DNA from: Rhodamnia argentea
Lineage: Eukaryota; Streptophyta; Magnoliopsida; Myrtales; Myrtaceae
Direction of reading: 5' to 3'
DNA: 64,000 bases
Assembly: GCF_020921035.1 (NCBI RefSeq)
Contig: NC_063157.1
Coordinates: 23,701,015-23,765,014 of the forward strand
The notes under the pieces are model-generated. The model saw nothing but the letters and a program-made list of their open reading frames with translations, made no database searches and was not told the origin of the DNA. Position numbers and translations under genes: made by a program. Position 1 is the stretch's first letter. Each line of letters starts with the position of its first letter. Positions 10,608-21,008 of this stretch are shown in pieces.

Positions 10608-11031
10608 TCACTTGACATGAACATGTTTGACGCACCCATGTCAACCAAGGCATTGAGTGTTGTACTTGTAGGCTTCTTAGGTGGTGCTTGAGTCTTCACG
10701 GAAGTGGCTGAGTTGAAACCTTTATGGTTCCGAGTCGCACCTCCCTCTTCTCGTGCTTCCTCTACTTTGGCAAGCAATGCGTTGGGCTTGCTCTTCTTTG
10801 GGCACCCTTGGGTCCAATGGGAGAACGTCACGAATGAATCATGGAATTGGTGGTGGCTTGGGTCGGTTCCACTTTTGGTGGGGGTTGTCTGGAAGAGCTT
10901 TCTCCCCATGATTTCTCCTGTTGGTCTCTTCGTAGGCGCTTGTATTTCAAACTTATCAAGAGTCTTGTTTTTTGTTGTACATACCCTGTTTCAAACTTAT
11001 CAAGAGTCTTCTTGGAAAGTAAAACTCCCAA
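10608..11031 (-). mobile_element. Ty3/gypsy gag C-terminus and protease start, decayed
   Basis: The minus strand encodes HWTQGCPKKSKPNALLAKVEE, a zinc-knuckle remnant whose first cysteines are lost, followed by PPKKPTSTT and ALVDMGASNMFMSS. The last is the gypsy protease active site with DTG changed to DMG, so it is inactive. Gag-like basic sequence continues to about 11031 in another frame. A 20-base word (TTTCAAACTTATCAAGAGTC) occurs twice, near 10950 and 10989, where the element meets the IPT 3' flank. Confidence 0.75.
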
Positions 11032-11392
11032 GATTGTTTGGACGTATATGAAGACATTTACGTCACAGACAAGGGAAGGTCTTAACCTGATTGATTTTCA
11101 CGTCAACAGTTAACACTATTTAAACCCTAAAAATTAACGAAAGAAATGACACATCAAAATGAGATAGGGATTTTTTCCCACAGGGTAGGAAATGAAACCG
11201 CGAAATCATGTTTGGAACGCGAAAAATACAAAGATGTGCAAGCTGATGTTAAATGTTTCATGAGACTCTGTGTGAATGGATCCTCTCCTTGCACATCAAT
11301 AGAACCGTCAAATGTAATTGTAAAAGACAATAATAATAGACAAAAGGGAGGCTAAAGTTGAAGGTTAGGGCAGTAGCTTACAAATATCCATG
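10977..11392 (+). repeat. Left arm of the inner inverted repeat (IPT 3' flank)
   Basis: The reverse complement of this stretch is found at 19209-19632 with only scattered changes. Matched landmarks include CCCTGTTTCAAACTTATCAAG, TTTAAACCCTAAAAATTAA, GGATCCTCTCCTTGCACATC and AGCTTACAAATATCCATG. It is the immediate downstream flank of the IPT gene. The arms enclose about 7.8 kb with the IPT and UGT genes. Confidence 0.9.
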
Positions 11393-11491
11393 ACCTGATG
11401 TGGACAACGAACGCTCTCATTACTAATTACAAATATCCATGAGAAACATTGCTGTAAATTTTTTAAAAAAACCCCCTAACTCCTAATGTTG

Positions 11492-14400
11492 CTACTGTTG
11501 TTGTTCCACTACAGTGACCAAACCTTGATTTAGAGACTTTCTCAGCCGTGCAGTTCGTTTTCGATGAGCTCGGCCCTGCTTGTGCTGTTCCCACTCATGT
11601 GCTCCTCTAAGCACACGATCACCACAGGCCTGTAAGAATGTGGTTCAAACATATCAAAGACGATGGAAAATTTTCCTTTGCAGGAAGAGTTGAAGGACAC
11701 GCCAAATTCAGGGGGGGAAAAAGAAAGAAAAAAGAACGCACAACACTTGAGGAATTTGCTTACCTTGCATGTATATTGGGTCCACAAGTCTGTTTGCAGC
11801 AAATTAGTAGCAGAGCCTTTTGGGCCTTCAACATCAGGCATGATGCTCACGCTCTCTCCATAAAAAGATCTTATACGTTGCACAGAAGGTTGAACTACTT
11901 GCTTGATCCAGGAGTCTTCTGACTGACCTAAAACAGGACAACATTACAGGAAATTACGTGAGAATTGAAAAAACGACGGCAAAACAAAATTGCTTAGACA
12001 GGAGATTTTTGTACACGAGATGGCTTCTGTTGCATCCACATAATGGATGTTCCACCCAAACAACGTCTGCAGTCGACGGATCCTCCTTTTCTGTGAAATA
12101 ACAGAGAGCTTTCACTAGAAAGCACAGCCATAATATTATCAAGCTAGAAAATGGAAGTAGAAAGATCAGAATCTTTGCATGCTTCAGTCCTCAAGCAATT
12201 GAATAACATCAGCACCTTACAAAAAAAAAAAAAGGGGGCAAGGGGGAAGGGGGAGAGGGGGAGGGATCCTGGTATGAAAAGAAGTAAGAACAACCTTCAC
12301 TACTTGAACAGCACATAAACATTATTGAGAAAACAAAAGCATCTGGCTTCAAGGTATTAGATAAACTGAAGGTACTACAGGTTATAACAGATTTTCATAG
12401 CATATACTGAACGAACATCATGACATGCATCCTAGAAGAAGGTTTTAGGCTTTGGCACCGATCGCTAGGTAGAAGGGACAGCCTGAAAGGAAAATATACC
12501 AAACTTGATGGAATATGGATCACACTACTTACATGCTTCACTACAGTATACTCACATGCTTCACTACAGTATACTCACCTGTCGTCGCACAAGTCTTCGA
12601 GTGTTTAGTTTAAGTTTGTCAACAGCTTCTTGTAGTAACACTTTTAGTTGATTTGTCGGAAGGGATGCCAAGATCAACCCAATGTTTTCTTTCAACATAT
12701 TCTTGTCATGAGAACTGCTTGTTTCAGAGTCACCAGCGTCAGCAATGTAGACCTGCAGAAAATCCTCGAATTCTCGTGCCCCAATTGCCTGGCGCAGACC
12801 TCGAGTGTAATCTGAGTTTGGGCAGTAGATGTCATAGACTTCATTAAGCAAACCGGCTTCCATCATGCAGTCAACTCTTTGCTCCACATATCGATCGAGA
12901 ACTGGAAGACATGGATCCACACATATCAAACAGCAATCATACTTCGAATTCTCAACACGCCCCCAGTTCTGCCCTGCCACAATGAAAGGAAATGGAATCA
13001 CTTTCTACCTCAGTGCTATTTACGTAAGGGGATAAAATTTCATTAAGCACTTCTCTAGAGTGTGTCTAGACTCTGGAGTAACTTTTACTTTGCAACTTTT
13101 TTGGCTCATTCAAATATTGGGGCGCATGAATATTGGGTTTTCTAATCTTGAGTACTATTATATAAATGTTAACGTGTAAAGTCACAACATTATTTTCTTT
13201 GGAATTTGAATTTCACTTTTAAGTTTTGGCAGGAAAATCAGAATAATTACTTTTGACTTTTGAGAAGTCAAAACAAGCAAACCCTAAATTTTTATATGAA
13301 GAATCATTTCAAGCTATCACAACCTCCAGAAAACAGAGACCACGTTCACATCGGAAGCAATTCATGCATGAAGTGCGAGAAAGTTTACTTGCACTTAAAC
13401 AAATTCGTTCCTAGGATAGCGATAAAACTTTATAAGAAGATACAGAATAAAAGTAGATTGAGGAAAAGACAGCTTTAATAAGTCATATCACTAATGCCTA
13501 CACAAGATCAATTACCAAGTTTTTAAAACACTGTAGATACATCAATCATTCATTAACAAGATGAGATAGAGACAAAAATTTTCAATAAAAATAAATTTGA
13601 AGATAAAATTCCCAGAAAAATAGCTAAAGATTAACAAAAGTTACCAAAAAAAAAAGTTTGTCACTCTGGTGCACCGTGCTTCAACTTAATGCCACTACAA
13701 AAATTTGTCATGTTTAAATTCAATAAGGAACGGTAATTAGCACTTGATTTCATTGGTACCATCCACCCCAATCCAATCCCATTTTGTTTATTACTTATTC
13801 CATTTCAATGAGTGAATTCTCAAGTTCAACCGACCTATTTTCCCAATATCAAGTGGATGAATAAAAATCTTGAGCTTGAGAAAGTCCTTAATTTGATTTG
13901 TCTATCATTATAAACAATTAACTTCCATATTCTCGATGGAATTCGAACTTGAACTCTATTGACAATTCATTATTTTTATCTCATTGGCCCCTATTTTTTC
14001 TTTTTTTCAGCAGAGCCTTCTATGACATGTCTATTCTTTTTTTTATACCTATACCCTTTCTTTTTTCATGGATACAAATTCCTCATATTTTCACATCTAG
14101 GATTTACATATACAACATTTATCACTGTCAAGAGTAAATTTCTTATTATTTCAATATGATATTTGGATTCAAAAAAAAAAAGTAAGGGATCCAAAATTTC
14201 AAAAACAAGAATTGGGTTGCATCATACATAGGAAAAAGTACACAATAATGATGTATTTGGCGAATCAAATACCATGGTTTAATAAAGAACCATTATCAAT
14301 GAAACCTAAAGACCAGCTGATTGAGCTACTTAAGTGGATAGCAAGAAAAAATTTGTAAATGCTCCCAATCATAAACACTAAGCCAGTTGACCAGACCAAC

Positions 14401-15682
14401 AAATGTTACCAACCTCTACAGTTCTGCTCTGAAATAGTTCACTGGGGAGGAGCCCAGATTGAGCATACAGACTAAGATATTGATTGATCTGCAAAGGATC
14501 CAGCACAATCAGCTTCAGTCAAACAATAGACGATTGTATCTCGAATGACAACTACGCTAACATTCATACTTTTCTCTGGTTATTCGGATGAATTCTTTGT
14601 GCAGCAACTGGATCGACGTCTTTCAAGCGATCGAAGGTGAGAGGATTCCTATCTCTATTGGAATCAACTTCAAAATTGTCATGCTCGTCACCTGAGAATC
14701 AACGAAGCAATCATTATTGTACAATAACCGCCGGGGCACAAGCGATTGAGTGACAATTACCAGGAGTTTCATCTAAGTGGCTGTCATCCATGTGATCCAT
14801 TGAATCATCCAGAAGGAACGGACTCACGAGAGCCTAGTCAGCAACAAAGAAAGAAAAGGAAATTAACCGTTGCCTATTAAAAAACGCTGATTGAATTAAC
14901 ACTACAGCCCCCATTAGCGAATTCACAAAGTAACTACTACAAAGTGCGAACAATGTAGGCAAAAGAATGTGTAGAAGTTCCAAGAGTAGACAACACAAAG
15001 TCCTCGAAGAGTGGACACAAACAACAAACCGCAGGCTATTCAAGCAAGTGAAACTTTTACCATCATAAGGCAACATGAGACAGAAAAAGAAGTGCTGCAT
15101 ACTCTACCTGGATGTAGTAATTTGTACCCCCAACGATGACTGGCAAATTATTTCGAGACAAGATCTCATCAATGAGCTGAAATTCGGGAAAAACAAAGTT
15201 TTAATCTCATCGAAACAAAAATGAAAAATTCATATGTAATCGTCGGTTAAAGAAGGCGAACTCACAGGAACAGCAGAGTCCCTAAACGCCTTGGCTGTGA
15301 ACTCCACGTTCGGACTCACAGTGCCCAAAAGATGATGAGGCACTCCTGTACATCCCACCAAGTTCGTGAAAAGCGCCGAAACGACGATAATCGAGCACCA
15401 GACGCACGAAGAGAAAGTCAGAAGGCAAGAGGGTTTCGAGCGAATACCTTGCTGCTGATCGAGGGGAACCTTGTTGGTGAGCATGTCGAGGCCGCGATAG
15501 ACCTGCATGGAGTCGGCGTTGATGATCTCGATGGGGAGATGGGAAGCCAAGTCGATGGCCAGGCGCGACTTGCCGGAGCCGGTGGGGCCCATTATGACCA
15601 CCACCTTCGGCTTCCGCCCGCCGGACGCGGGGCTTCCATCGCCAGTGTTCGAGCTTCGCTCCGGTTCGGTGACGGCGTCCAT
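11492..15682 (-). CDS. IPT2: tRNA dimethylallyltransferase (IPT2-type), 10 exons, 478 aa
   Basis: Transfers the dimethylallyl group to A37 of UNN-decoding tRNAs; tRNA turnover then yields cis-zeatin cytokinins. Exons (minus): 15682-15448, 15345-15266, 15176-15108, 14833-14761, 14691-14570, 14488-14414, 12968-12579, 12090-12000, 11927-11764, 11629-11492; all phases close. The N-terminus has the P-loop GPTGSGKSRLAIDLA (residues about 31-45) and INADSMQVYRGLDMLTNK; VGGTNYYIQ follows. The C-terminus has a matrin-type C2H2 zinc finger, CKACG...HEWEQHKQGRAH, split by the last intron. This finger separates the eukaryotic tRNA-IPT type (Arabidopsis IPT2, 466 aa) from adenylate IPTs. Intron 6 (12969-14413) is long and AT-rich with no gene. 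The start ATG is 303 bp from the UGT start on the other strand. Confidence 0.95.
12969..14413 (-). other. Large intron 6 of IPT
   Basis: 1445 bp, AT-rich, with poly-pyrimidine stretches. No open coding sequence or clear transposon ends were recognised. Confidence 0.6.
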
Positions 15683-15985
15683 CTTTCGGGTACCGTTCGG
15701 CCCCCTCCAGTGCAGCTAAAGAGGAAATCGGGTCGGCTGACCGGGTCGAGGCAAGTGTTTCTCCGGAGAAACGGACGGGCCAGGAGCTTATGCCTTTTGG
15801 GCCTCTTAGCTTCCACAATACAAACAAAGCCCTTAAAACTACTCAATTTTTTATTATTTAAATTCGAATCAAATTGGATATTTCTTTTCTGCTTTTTTTT
15901 TGTGGCTCAAAACCAACCATATATCTGTTAACGTGGAGATATTCATCATTCCTCACCCCGCTGCTCACGCATCACCAGGACGGCC
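15683..15985. promoter_or_regulatory. Shared head-to-head promoter region of IPT and UGT
   Basis: Only 303 bp separate the two divergent start codons, so both 5' UTRs and core promoters must lie here. The IPT side is GC-rich; the UGT side is AT-rich (TTTTTTATTATTTAAATTC). No clean TATA box is assigned. Confidence 0.6.
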
Positions 15986-17506
15986 ATGGACACACCCAAC
16001 TCGCCGATCACCGGTCCGCGACGGCGAAGTATCCTCATGTTGCCCTGGTTAGCCCACGGCCATATCTCTCCCTTCCTGGAGCTTGCCAAGAAGCTTCTCT
16101 CTTCTTCTTCTTCTTCTTCCGGCCGACACCCCTTCCTCATCTTCTTCTGCTCCACTCCCGTCAACCTCGCCTCCCTCCAAACCCTCCTCCCTCCCCATCT
16201 CTCCCCTTCCATCCGGCTCGTCGAGCTCCACCTCCCGCCGCCGCCCCCTCCGCTCGCCGCCCTCCCTCCCTGCTTCCACACCACCCGCCACCTCCCTCCC
16301 CACCTCATGCCCTCCCTCAAGTCCGCCTTTGACGCCGCTGGCCCGGTCTTCTCCGACCTCCTTGAAGCTCTCAAACCCGACTCGGTCCTCTACGACTTCC
16401 TCCAGCCCTGGGCCCCGAGAGTGGCCCGCGAGCGCGGTCTCCCTGGGGTTGCGTCCCTCTTCTTCCCCTGCGGTGCCGCTGCCTTGACGTTCCTGACCCT
16501 CCACAGCATGGACCCCGACGGGGAGTACCCCTTCCCGCCGCTGAGGGTCGAGAGGGGCGAGTGTGATAAGATCATGCAGTTCATACGCAACAAGGTCAAC
16601 GGCACGAGGGACATGGACCGCGTCTTAGAGAGCATCAGGAGGTCCGAGGGCGCGATCCTGATCAAGACGTGCAGAGAGATCGAGGGCAAGTACATGGACT
16701 ACCTCGCCGAGCTTGTCGGCAAGGAGGTCGTCGCCGTCGGGCCTCTGATTCAAGAACCAGCCGGAGGCGACACCAGAGATGACGAGGGGGGGATAATGGG
16801 GTGGCTGGAGGAGAGAGAGAGCGGCTCGGTGGTGTTCGTGTCGTTCGGGAGCGAGTGCTTCCTATCGAAGGAGGAGATGGAGGAGGTGGCACAAGGGCTG
16901 GCGCTCGCGAGCGAAGACGTGGGGTTTGTGTGGGTGGTGAGGTTTCCTGGAGGTGGCGGAGAGAGTGCGAGTGTTGTTGAAGCTTTGCCTGAAGGGTTCT
17001 TGGAGAGGACGAAGGACAGAGGCATGGTGATCCAAGGCTGGGCTCCTCAGGCCAAAATCCTCGCGCACCCGAACACAGGTGGCTCGTGCTGTCATCCCAC
17101 GTTTTTTTTTTTTCTTAGTTTCGACATTAGTTTAATACGGTGACACCATAGTTTAGTTGGTGATGTAACAGGTGGGTTTGTGAGTCACTGCGGTTGGAGC
17201 TCGACATTGGAGGCGATAGTCTTCGGCGTACCCATCATAGCCATGCCGATGCACCTCGATCAGCCCTTAAACTCCAAGCTGGTGGCGGATCTTGGGGTCG
17301 GCGTGGAGGTCCAGAGGGAAGACGGCAGGTTCCGGAGGGAGGAGGTGGCGAAAGCGATCCAGCAAGTGGTGGTTCGAGAAGAGGGCGAGCGAGTCCGGAG
17401 AAGGGCCAAGGAACTGAGTGGGAGGATCAAGGAGAGGCAAGAGGAAGAGACGAGCGCAATGATGAAGAAGCTGGGACAACTTTTTGGAGAAGAGAACAAC
17501 TTTTAA
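15986..17506 (+). CDS. UDP-glycosyltransferase, UGT94-like, 2 exons, 475 aa
   Basis: Family 1 plant glycosyltransferase, expected in the cytosol adding a sugar from UDP-sugar to a small acceptor. Exons 15986-17078 and 17172-17506; the split glycine codon joins ...HPNTG to GFVSHCGW. The N-terminal motif [20 protein letters not shown], with the catalytic His, is typical of the UGT94/UGT79 branch, whose members often extend the sugar chain of flavonoid, terpenoid or crocetin glycosides. The 44-residue PSPG box runs from [12 protein letters not shown] to the final Gln of PMHLDQ, ending in Q as in glucosyl-using enzymes. The intron (93 bp) sits inside the PSPG box. A run of seven Ser and one of seven Pro in the first 100 residues come from TCT/CCG-rich coding sequence. 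Acceptor unknown. Confidence 0.92.
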
Positions 17507-18136
17507 TCTTGGGGAAACCGTGACTCGACATGGTGGACCATGATTTGGATTTGCTAGTTGCTGGCATAATTCGTGGGGTTGGAGGCATAAATAAGAGGAG
17601 GAATCAATGCATTTCGAATGATATTTCACGAATCTGATCTGGTTCTTCATCTTTTCGAAACTGTTCTATTTCCGAATAAAATTAATTAAAAAAATATAAA
17701 TCTATTATAATTATGCTTATTCGATCTAATCTTTTTTTTTTATCAATTCAATCATAAACCTTTTATATTTGTACGAATTCAGTCCGTCCAATCAATTTTG
17801 ATCTAAATCACTAACGTACGCTGTCGGCACTCACGTAACGAAGCTGGTGCTAACATGAGTAATTTTTTATAATATTTTAATATTTTTCAAATTTTTATTT
17901 TTCTTTTCTTTTCTTTCTCTTTCCCTTTTTTCCCATTCCTTCCTCCGGCCGGTCATCAGACCTCAACGACCAATCAAAGGCTAGGGTTGACGAGACCCTC
18001 GCCGTCTCTAGGCGAGACCTCGCCCAAAGCGGCAAACCGTTGGCCTCCTAAGGGGAGAATTCAAGAAAAGGAAAAGGAAAAAAACGAGACTTTCGATGGT
18101 GTTGGCGGTGGCGTACTTTCTGTCCATTTGCCCAGA
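17507..18136. other. UGT 3' flank and truncated MITE relative
   Basis: After the UGT stop and AT-rich 3' flank, 17720-18040 resembles the left half of the MITE at 10035-10607 (AATCATAAACCTTTT, GTCGGCACTCACGT, GGTGCTAACATGAG, then GC-rich CCTCGCC). No right end is visible nearby; 19030-19190 may be the displaced other half. Confidence 0.45.
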
Positions 18137-18893
18137 AATTTTATCGGGCTAATTTCCTGAAAAAACCCAACTTTAGGTCTAATGACGATTTTGGTCCAAA
18201 CGATTTTTGGTCTCATAAAAAAAATCAACTTTAACTCAAAACTCAAAACTGGCCCCCTTTAATTTGGAACCACTAGTTATCCAACATGACAATTTTACGT
18301 TATCAATAAATGGATTTAAGGCACTATTCATCATCTTTTTAGCACGAATTTGAAGTTGTTCAATTGCTTCACCTCTCGCACAACTTGACGGATCACGGTT
18401 AACCTATTTATCATCTTCTTCACTTCACCCGCAGGCATAAACTGTTTAAGCTGTGTATTATCAACCATAGAGAGACGCCATGGTCGAGATTTGCCATGGT
18501 TGAGATCTGCCAAGCTCACGACTAGAGCCTTCTTTTTTCAGCAAGCCTAGCCTTACCCTTTCCCCAAAGCGGATGAACAACTTCGAATTCCACGCCAAGA
18601 AGAAGATGAATAGTGATAAATAGTGTCTTAAATCCACATCAACAAGCCACGTGGATTTATCGATAACATGAAATTACCATATTAGACGACTAATTGATTC
18701 CAAATTAAGGGGGGTCGAATTTGGGATTCGAGTTAAAGTTTGTGCTTTTTCATGGGATGAAAAAAAGTACGGGCCCGAATCGTCATTGGACCTAAAATTG
18801 GTGCTTTTTTATGAGATAAAAAAAAAGTTAGGACTATAATTGTCATTAGACCTAAAATTAGTACTTTTTTAGGGAATTAGCCCTAATTTTCTC
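18137..18893. mobile_element. Foldback MITE with 9-bp target duplication (element 18146-18884)
   Basis: The ends are complementary over roughly 180 bp with small differences (GGGCTAATTTCCTGAAAAAA... against ...CTTTTTTAGGGAATTAGCCC; both arms contain AGGTCTAATGAC). Flanks are AATTTTATC (18137-18145) and AATTTTCTC (18885-18893), a 9-bp duplication with one mismatch, pointing to a Mutator-like origin. The unique centre (18320-18600) has an uninterrupted 62-codon minus-strand frame that I cannot identify. Confidence 0.8.
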
Positions 18894-19208
18894 AGGGGAG
18901 CAAAATGTGGAATGTGATGTTTAACAGCAGGGCTGTAGATTGGATTGTGAAGGGCGTCGTTTCAGAGATCAATTGGCCACCAACTAACTCATTACATTTC
19001 GACCAAAAATAAAAATAAAAATAAAAAACTCATTACACAACTGTCGGCCATTGGCGAGGGCAAGAATGAGGCCGAACCTCGCCAAATGACTAACAGAGGA
19101 GAGCTTCGCCAGAGGCCGTTGAGAGAAAGAAGGAAAGAAACAAAAGAAAGGAAAACAAAAAAAAATAATAATTGAAAATTTGAAAAAAAAATTTACAGCA
19201 ATGTTTCA
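18894..19208. other. Short repeat-derived stretch before the inner inverted repeat
   Basis: 19030-19190 holds a GGCGAGG-rich segment followed by purine-rich DNA, like the GC-rich cores of the local MITEs. No gene. Confidence 0.35.
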
Positions 19209-19632
19209 CATGGATATTTGTAATTAGTAAGCTACTGCGCTAACCTTCAACTTTAGCCTCCCTTTTGTCCATTATTATTGTCTCTTACCATTACATTTGA
19301 CGGTTCTATTGATGTGCAAGGAGAGGATCCATTCACACAAAGTCTCATGAAACATTTAACATCAGCTTGCACATCCCCGTATTTTTCGCGTTCCAGACAT
19401 GATTTCGCGGTTTCGTTTCCTTCCCTGTGGGAAAAAAATCCCTATCTCATTTTGATGTGTCATTTCTTTCATTAATTTTTAGGGTTTAAATAGTGTTTTA
19501 ACTGTTGACGTGAAAATCAATCAGGTTAAGACACTTCCCTTGTCTGTGATGTAAATGTCTTCATATACGTCCAAGCAATCTTGGGAGTTTTACTTTCCAA
19601 GACTCTTGATAAGTTTGAAACAGGGTATGTAT
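19209..19632 (-). repeat. Right arm of the inner inverted repeat
   Basis: Inverted copy of 10977-11392, the 3' flank of IPT, with high similarity throughout and a short A/T tract difference. It lacks the IPT coding end, so it is a copy of the 3' flank only. Confidence 0.9.
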
Positions 19633-20305
19633 TGTACGCTACCTAGCTGCATACCCGATGGGCACTGGCTCTCCTTTGTCAAGGAGACAAGTTTGAACCT
19701 TCTTAACCTTTTGTCTGCTATGAACTCGACGAGGTTTTCAACCTCAAACAGACATTCAAATAGACATCTGCACAATCTTTTTTGAGTTTATGGGGTTGAC
19801 CCCGTGACCCATATACTCTGGACCTGGACCGTTGATTGATAATTTGATGTAGTTGATTCGGTAAAAAGGAATGTAAATAGGCTCACTGGTATAGTCTTGA
19901 CATATAATGAGTTATTTACTTAACTGAGAAAAAAAAAAAACTCTGGTCGACTTAACTAAGAAATGAAAAATATGGTGAAAAATAGCTAAAGGTCTGCCTC
20001 AATTTCTGTCCTGGATGGTAAACCAAAATCGAATTTAAGTATTGTTTCTCAAACTCAAACTAAATAAAATCGAACAATACGATTTCATAAAATGAGGCAT
20101 GTGCTTATATATATATATATAAAGAGAAAAGATGACACATACCTAGGTCTTTTCCGGTTAAAGTTGTGGACGATTTTAGAAATCCCATAATCTATTAACA
20201 CGTATAGACGCCCTGTATCGAACTAGATTATTCGGTGTTCCTTGTTCAAAATGAACATTTTTTGAAAACTTAAGGAGCACAAGCATAAACAAAGGTCAAA
20301 TGTGT
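19633..20305. other. Intergenic DNA without recognised gene
   Basis: AT-rich sequence with short ORFs only and a small (TA)n at 20107-20120. Nothing further is supported. Confidence 0.4.
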
Positions 20306-21008
20306 TTATTAAAAAGGTTAATATCACGGAAAATCATATAATAATACACATGTGACAAATTAACCCCCAAACTATTTTTTTGACCACAAAAAATTCCAAA
20401 TTTGTACACTTGTGAAAAATTTACCCCAAACTAGTACACTTTTGACAAATTTACTATTTGTTAGTTTTCGTTAAATATAACCGTCAAATTACTGAGTTTA
20501 TAGGTGTACCAGTTTAGGATTTTTACCCTATATTTATCATAGGTATATCAATTTGGGATTTTTCATGGTATTAACCAAACTTAACAAAGGGAAAATTTGT
20601 CACAAGTAGAGGTGGCCAAATGGACCCGTGGGCCTGGAATCGGCCCCGAACCGGCCCGTTGATCGGGCCCCCGGTTCCAACCCGGTTTTTTTTTAAAAAA
20701 AAAAGAAAGGAGGCCGGGTGAAAGGAGCAATTGGGCCTTGGAATCGGTGGTTCCGAACCGGAATCAGAACCGGCCATGTCTAGTCACGGGTGTACCGGTT
20801 TTGATATTTCGTGGTCAAAAAAATTAGTTAACATAAAATTGTCACAAGTGTACCGGTTTAGGATTTTTTATAGTGAAAAAAATAGTTTTTGATAAATTTG
20901 TCACGGGTGTATCGGTTTGGAGTTTTTCAAGATAAAAAAATAGTTTTTGGTAAATTTGTAAAATTTGTACTAATTTGAAATTTTCTGTGATATTAATCCT
21001 TATTAAAA
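20306..21008. mobile_element. MITE with perfect 9-bp target duplication (element 20315-20999)
   Basis: Flanked by identical TTATTAAAA (20306-20314 and 21000-21008). Ends are AGGTTAATATCACGG and CTGTGATATTAATCC, imperfect inverted repeats. The body is made of many degenerate repeats of the phrase ACAAATTTACCCCAAACTA, in opposite orientation in the two halves. The element at 46199-46650 is built the same way and belongs to the same superfamily. A G/C-rich segment (20600-20790) in the middle looks like a further insertion. Confidence 0.85.

Noticed and set aside
15332..15931. 199-codon plus-strand ORF
   Set aside because: Overlaps IPT exons 1-2 in antisense and the IPT/UGT promoter; no family resemblance.
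16049..16504. Low-complexity ORFs on both strands in the UGT first exon
   Set aside because: Ser/Pro- and Glu/Arg-rich shadows of the GC-rich UGT coding sequence.
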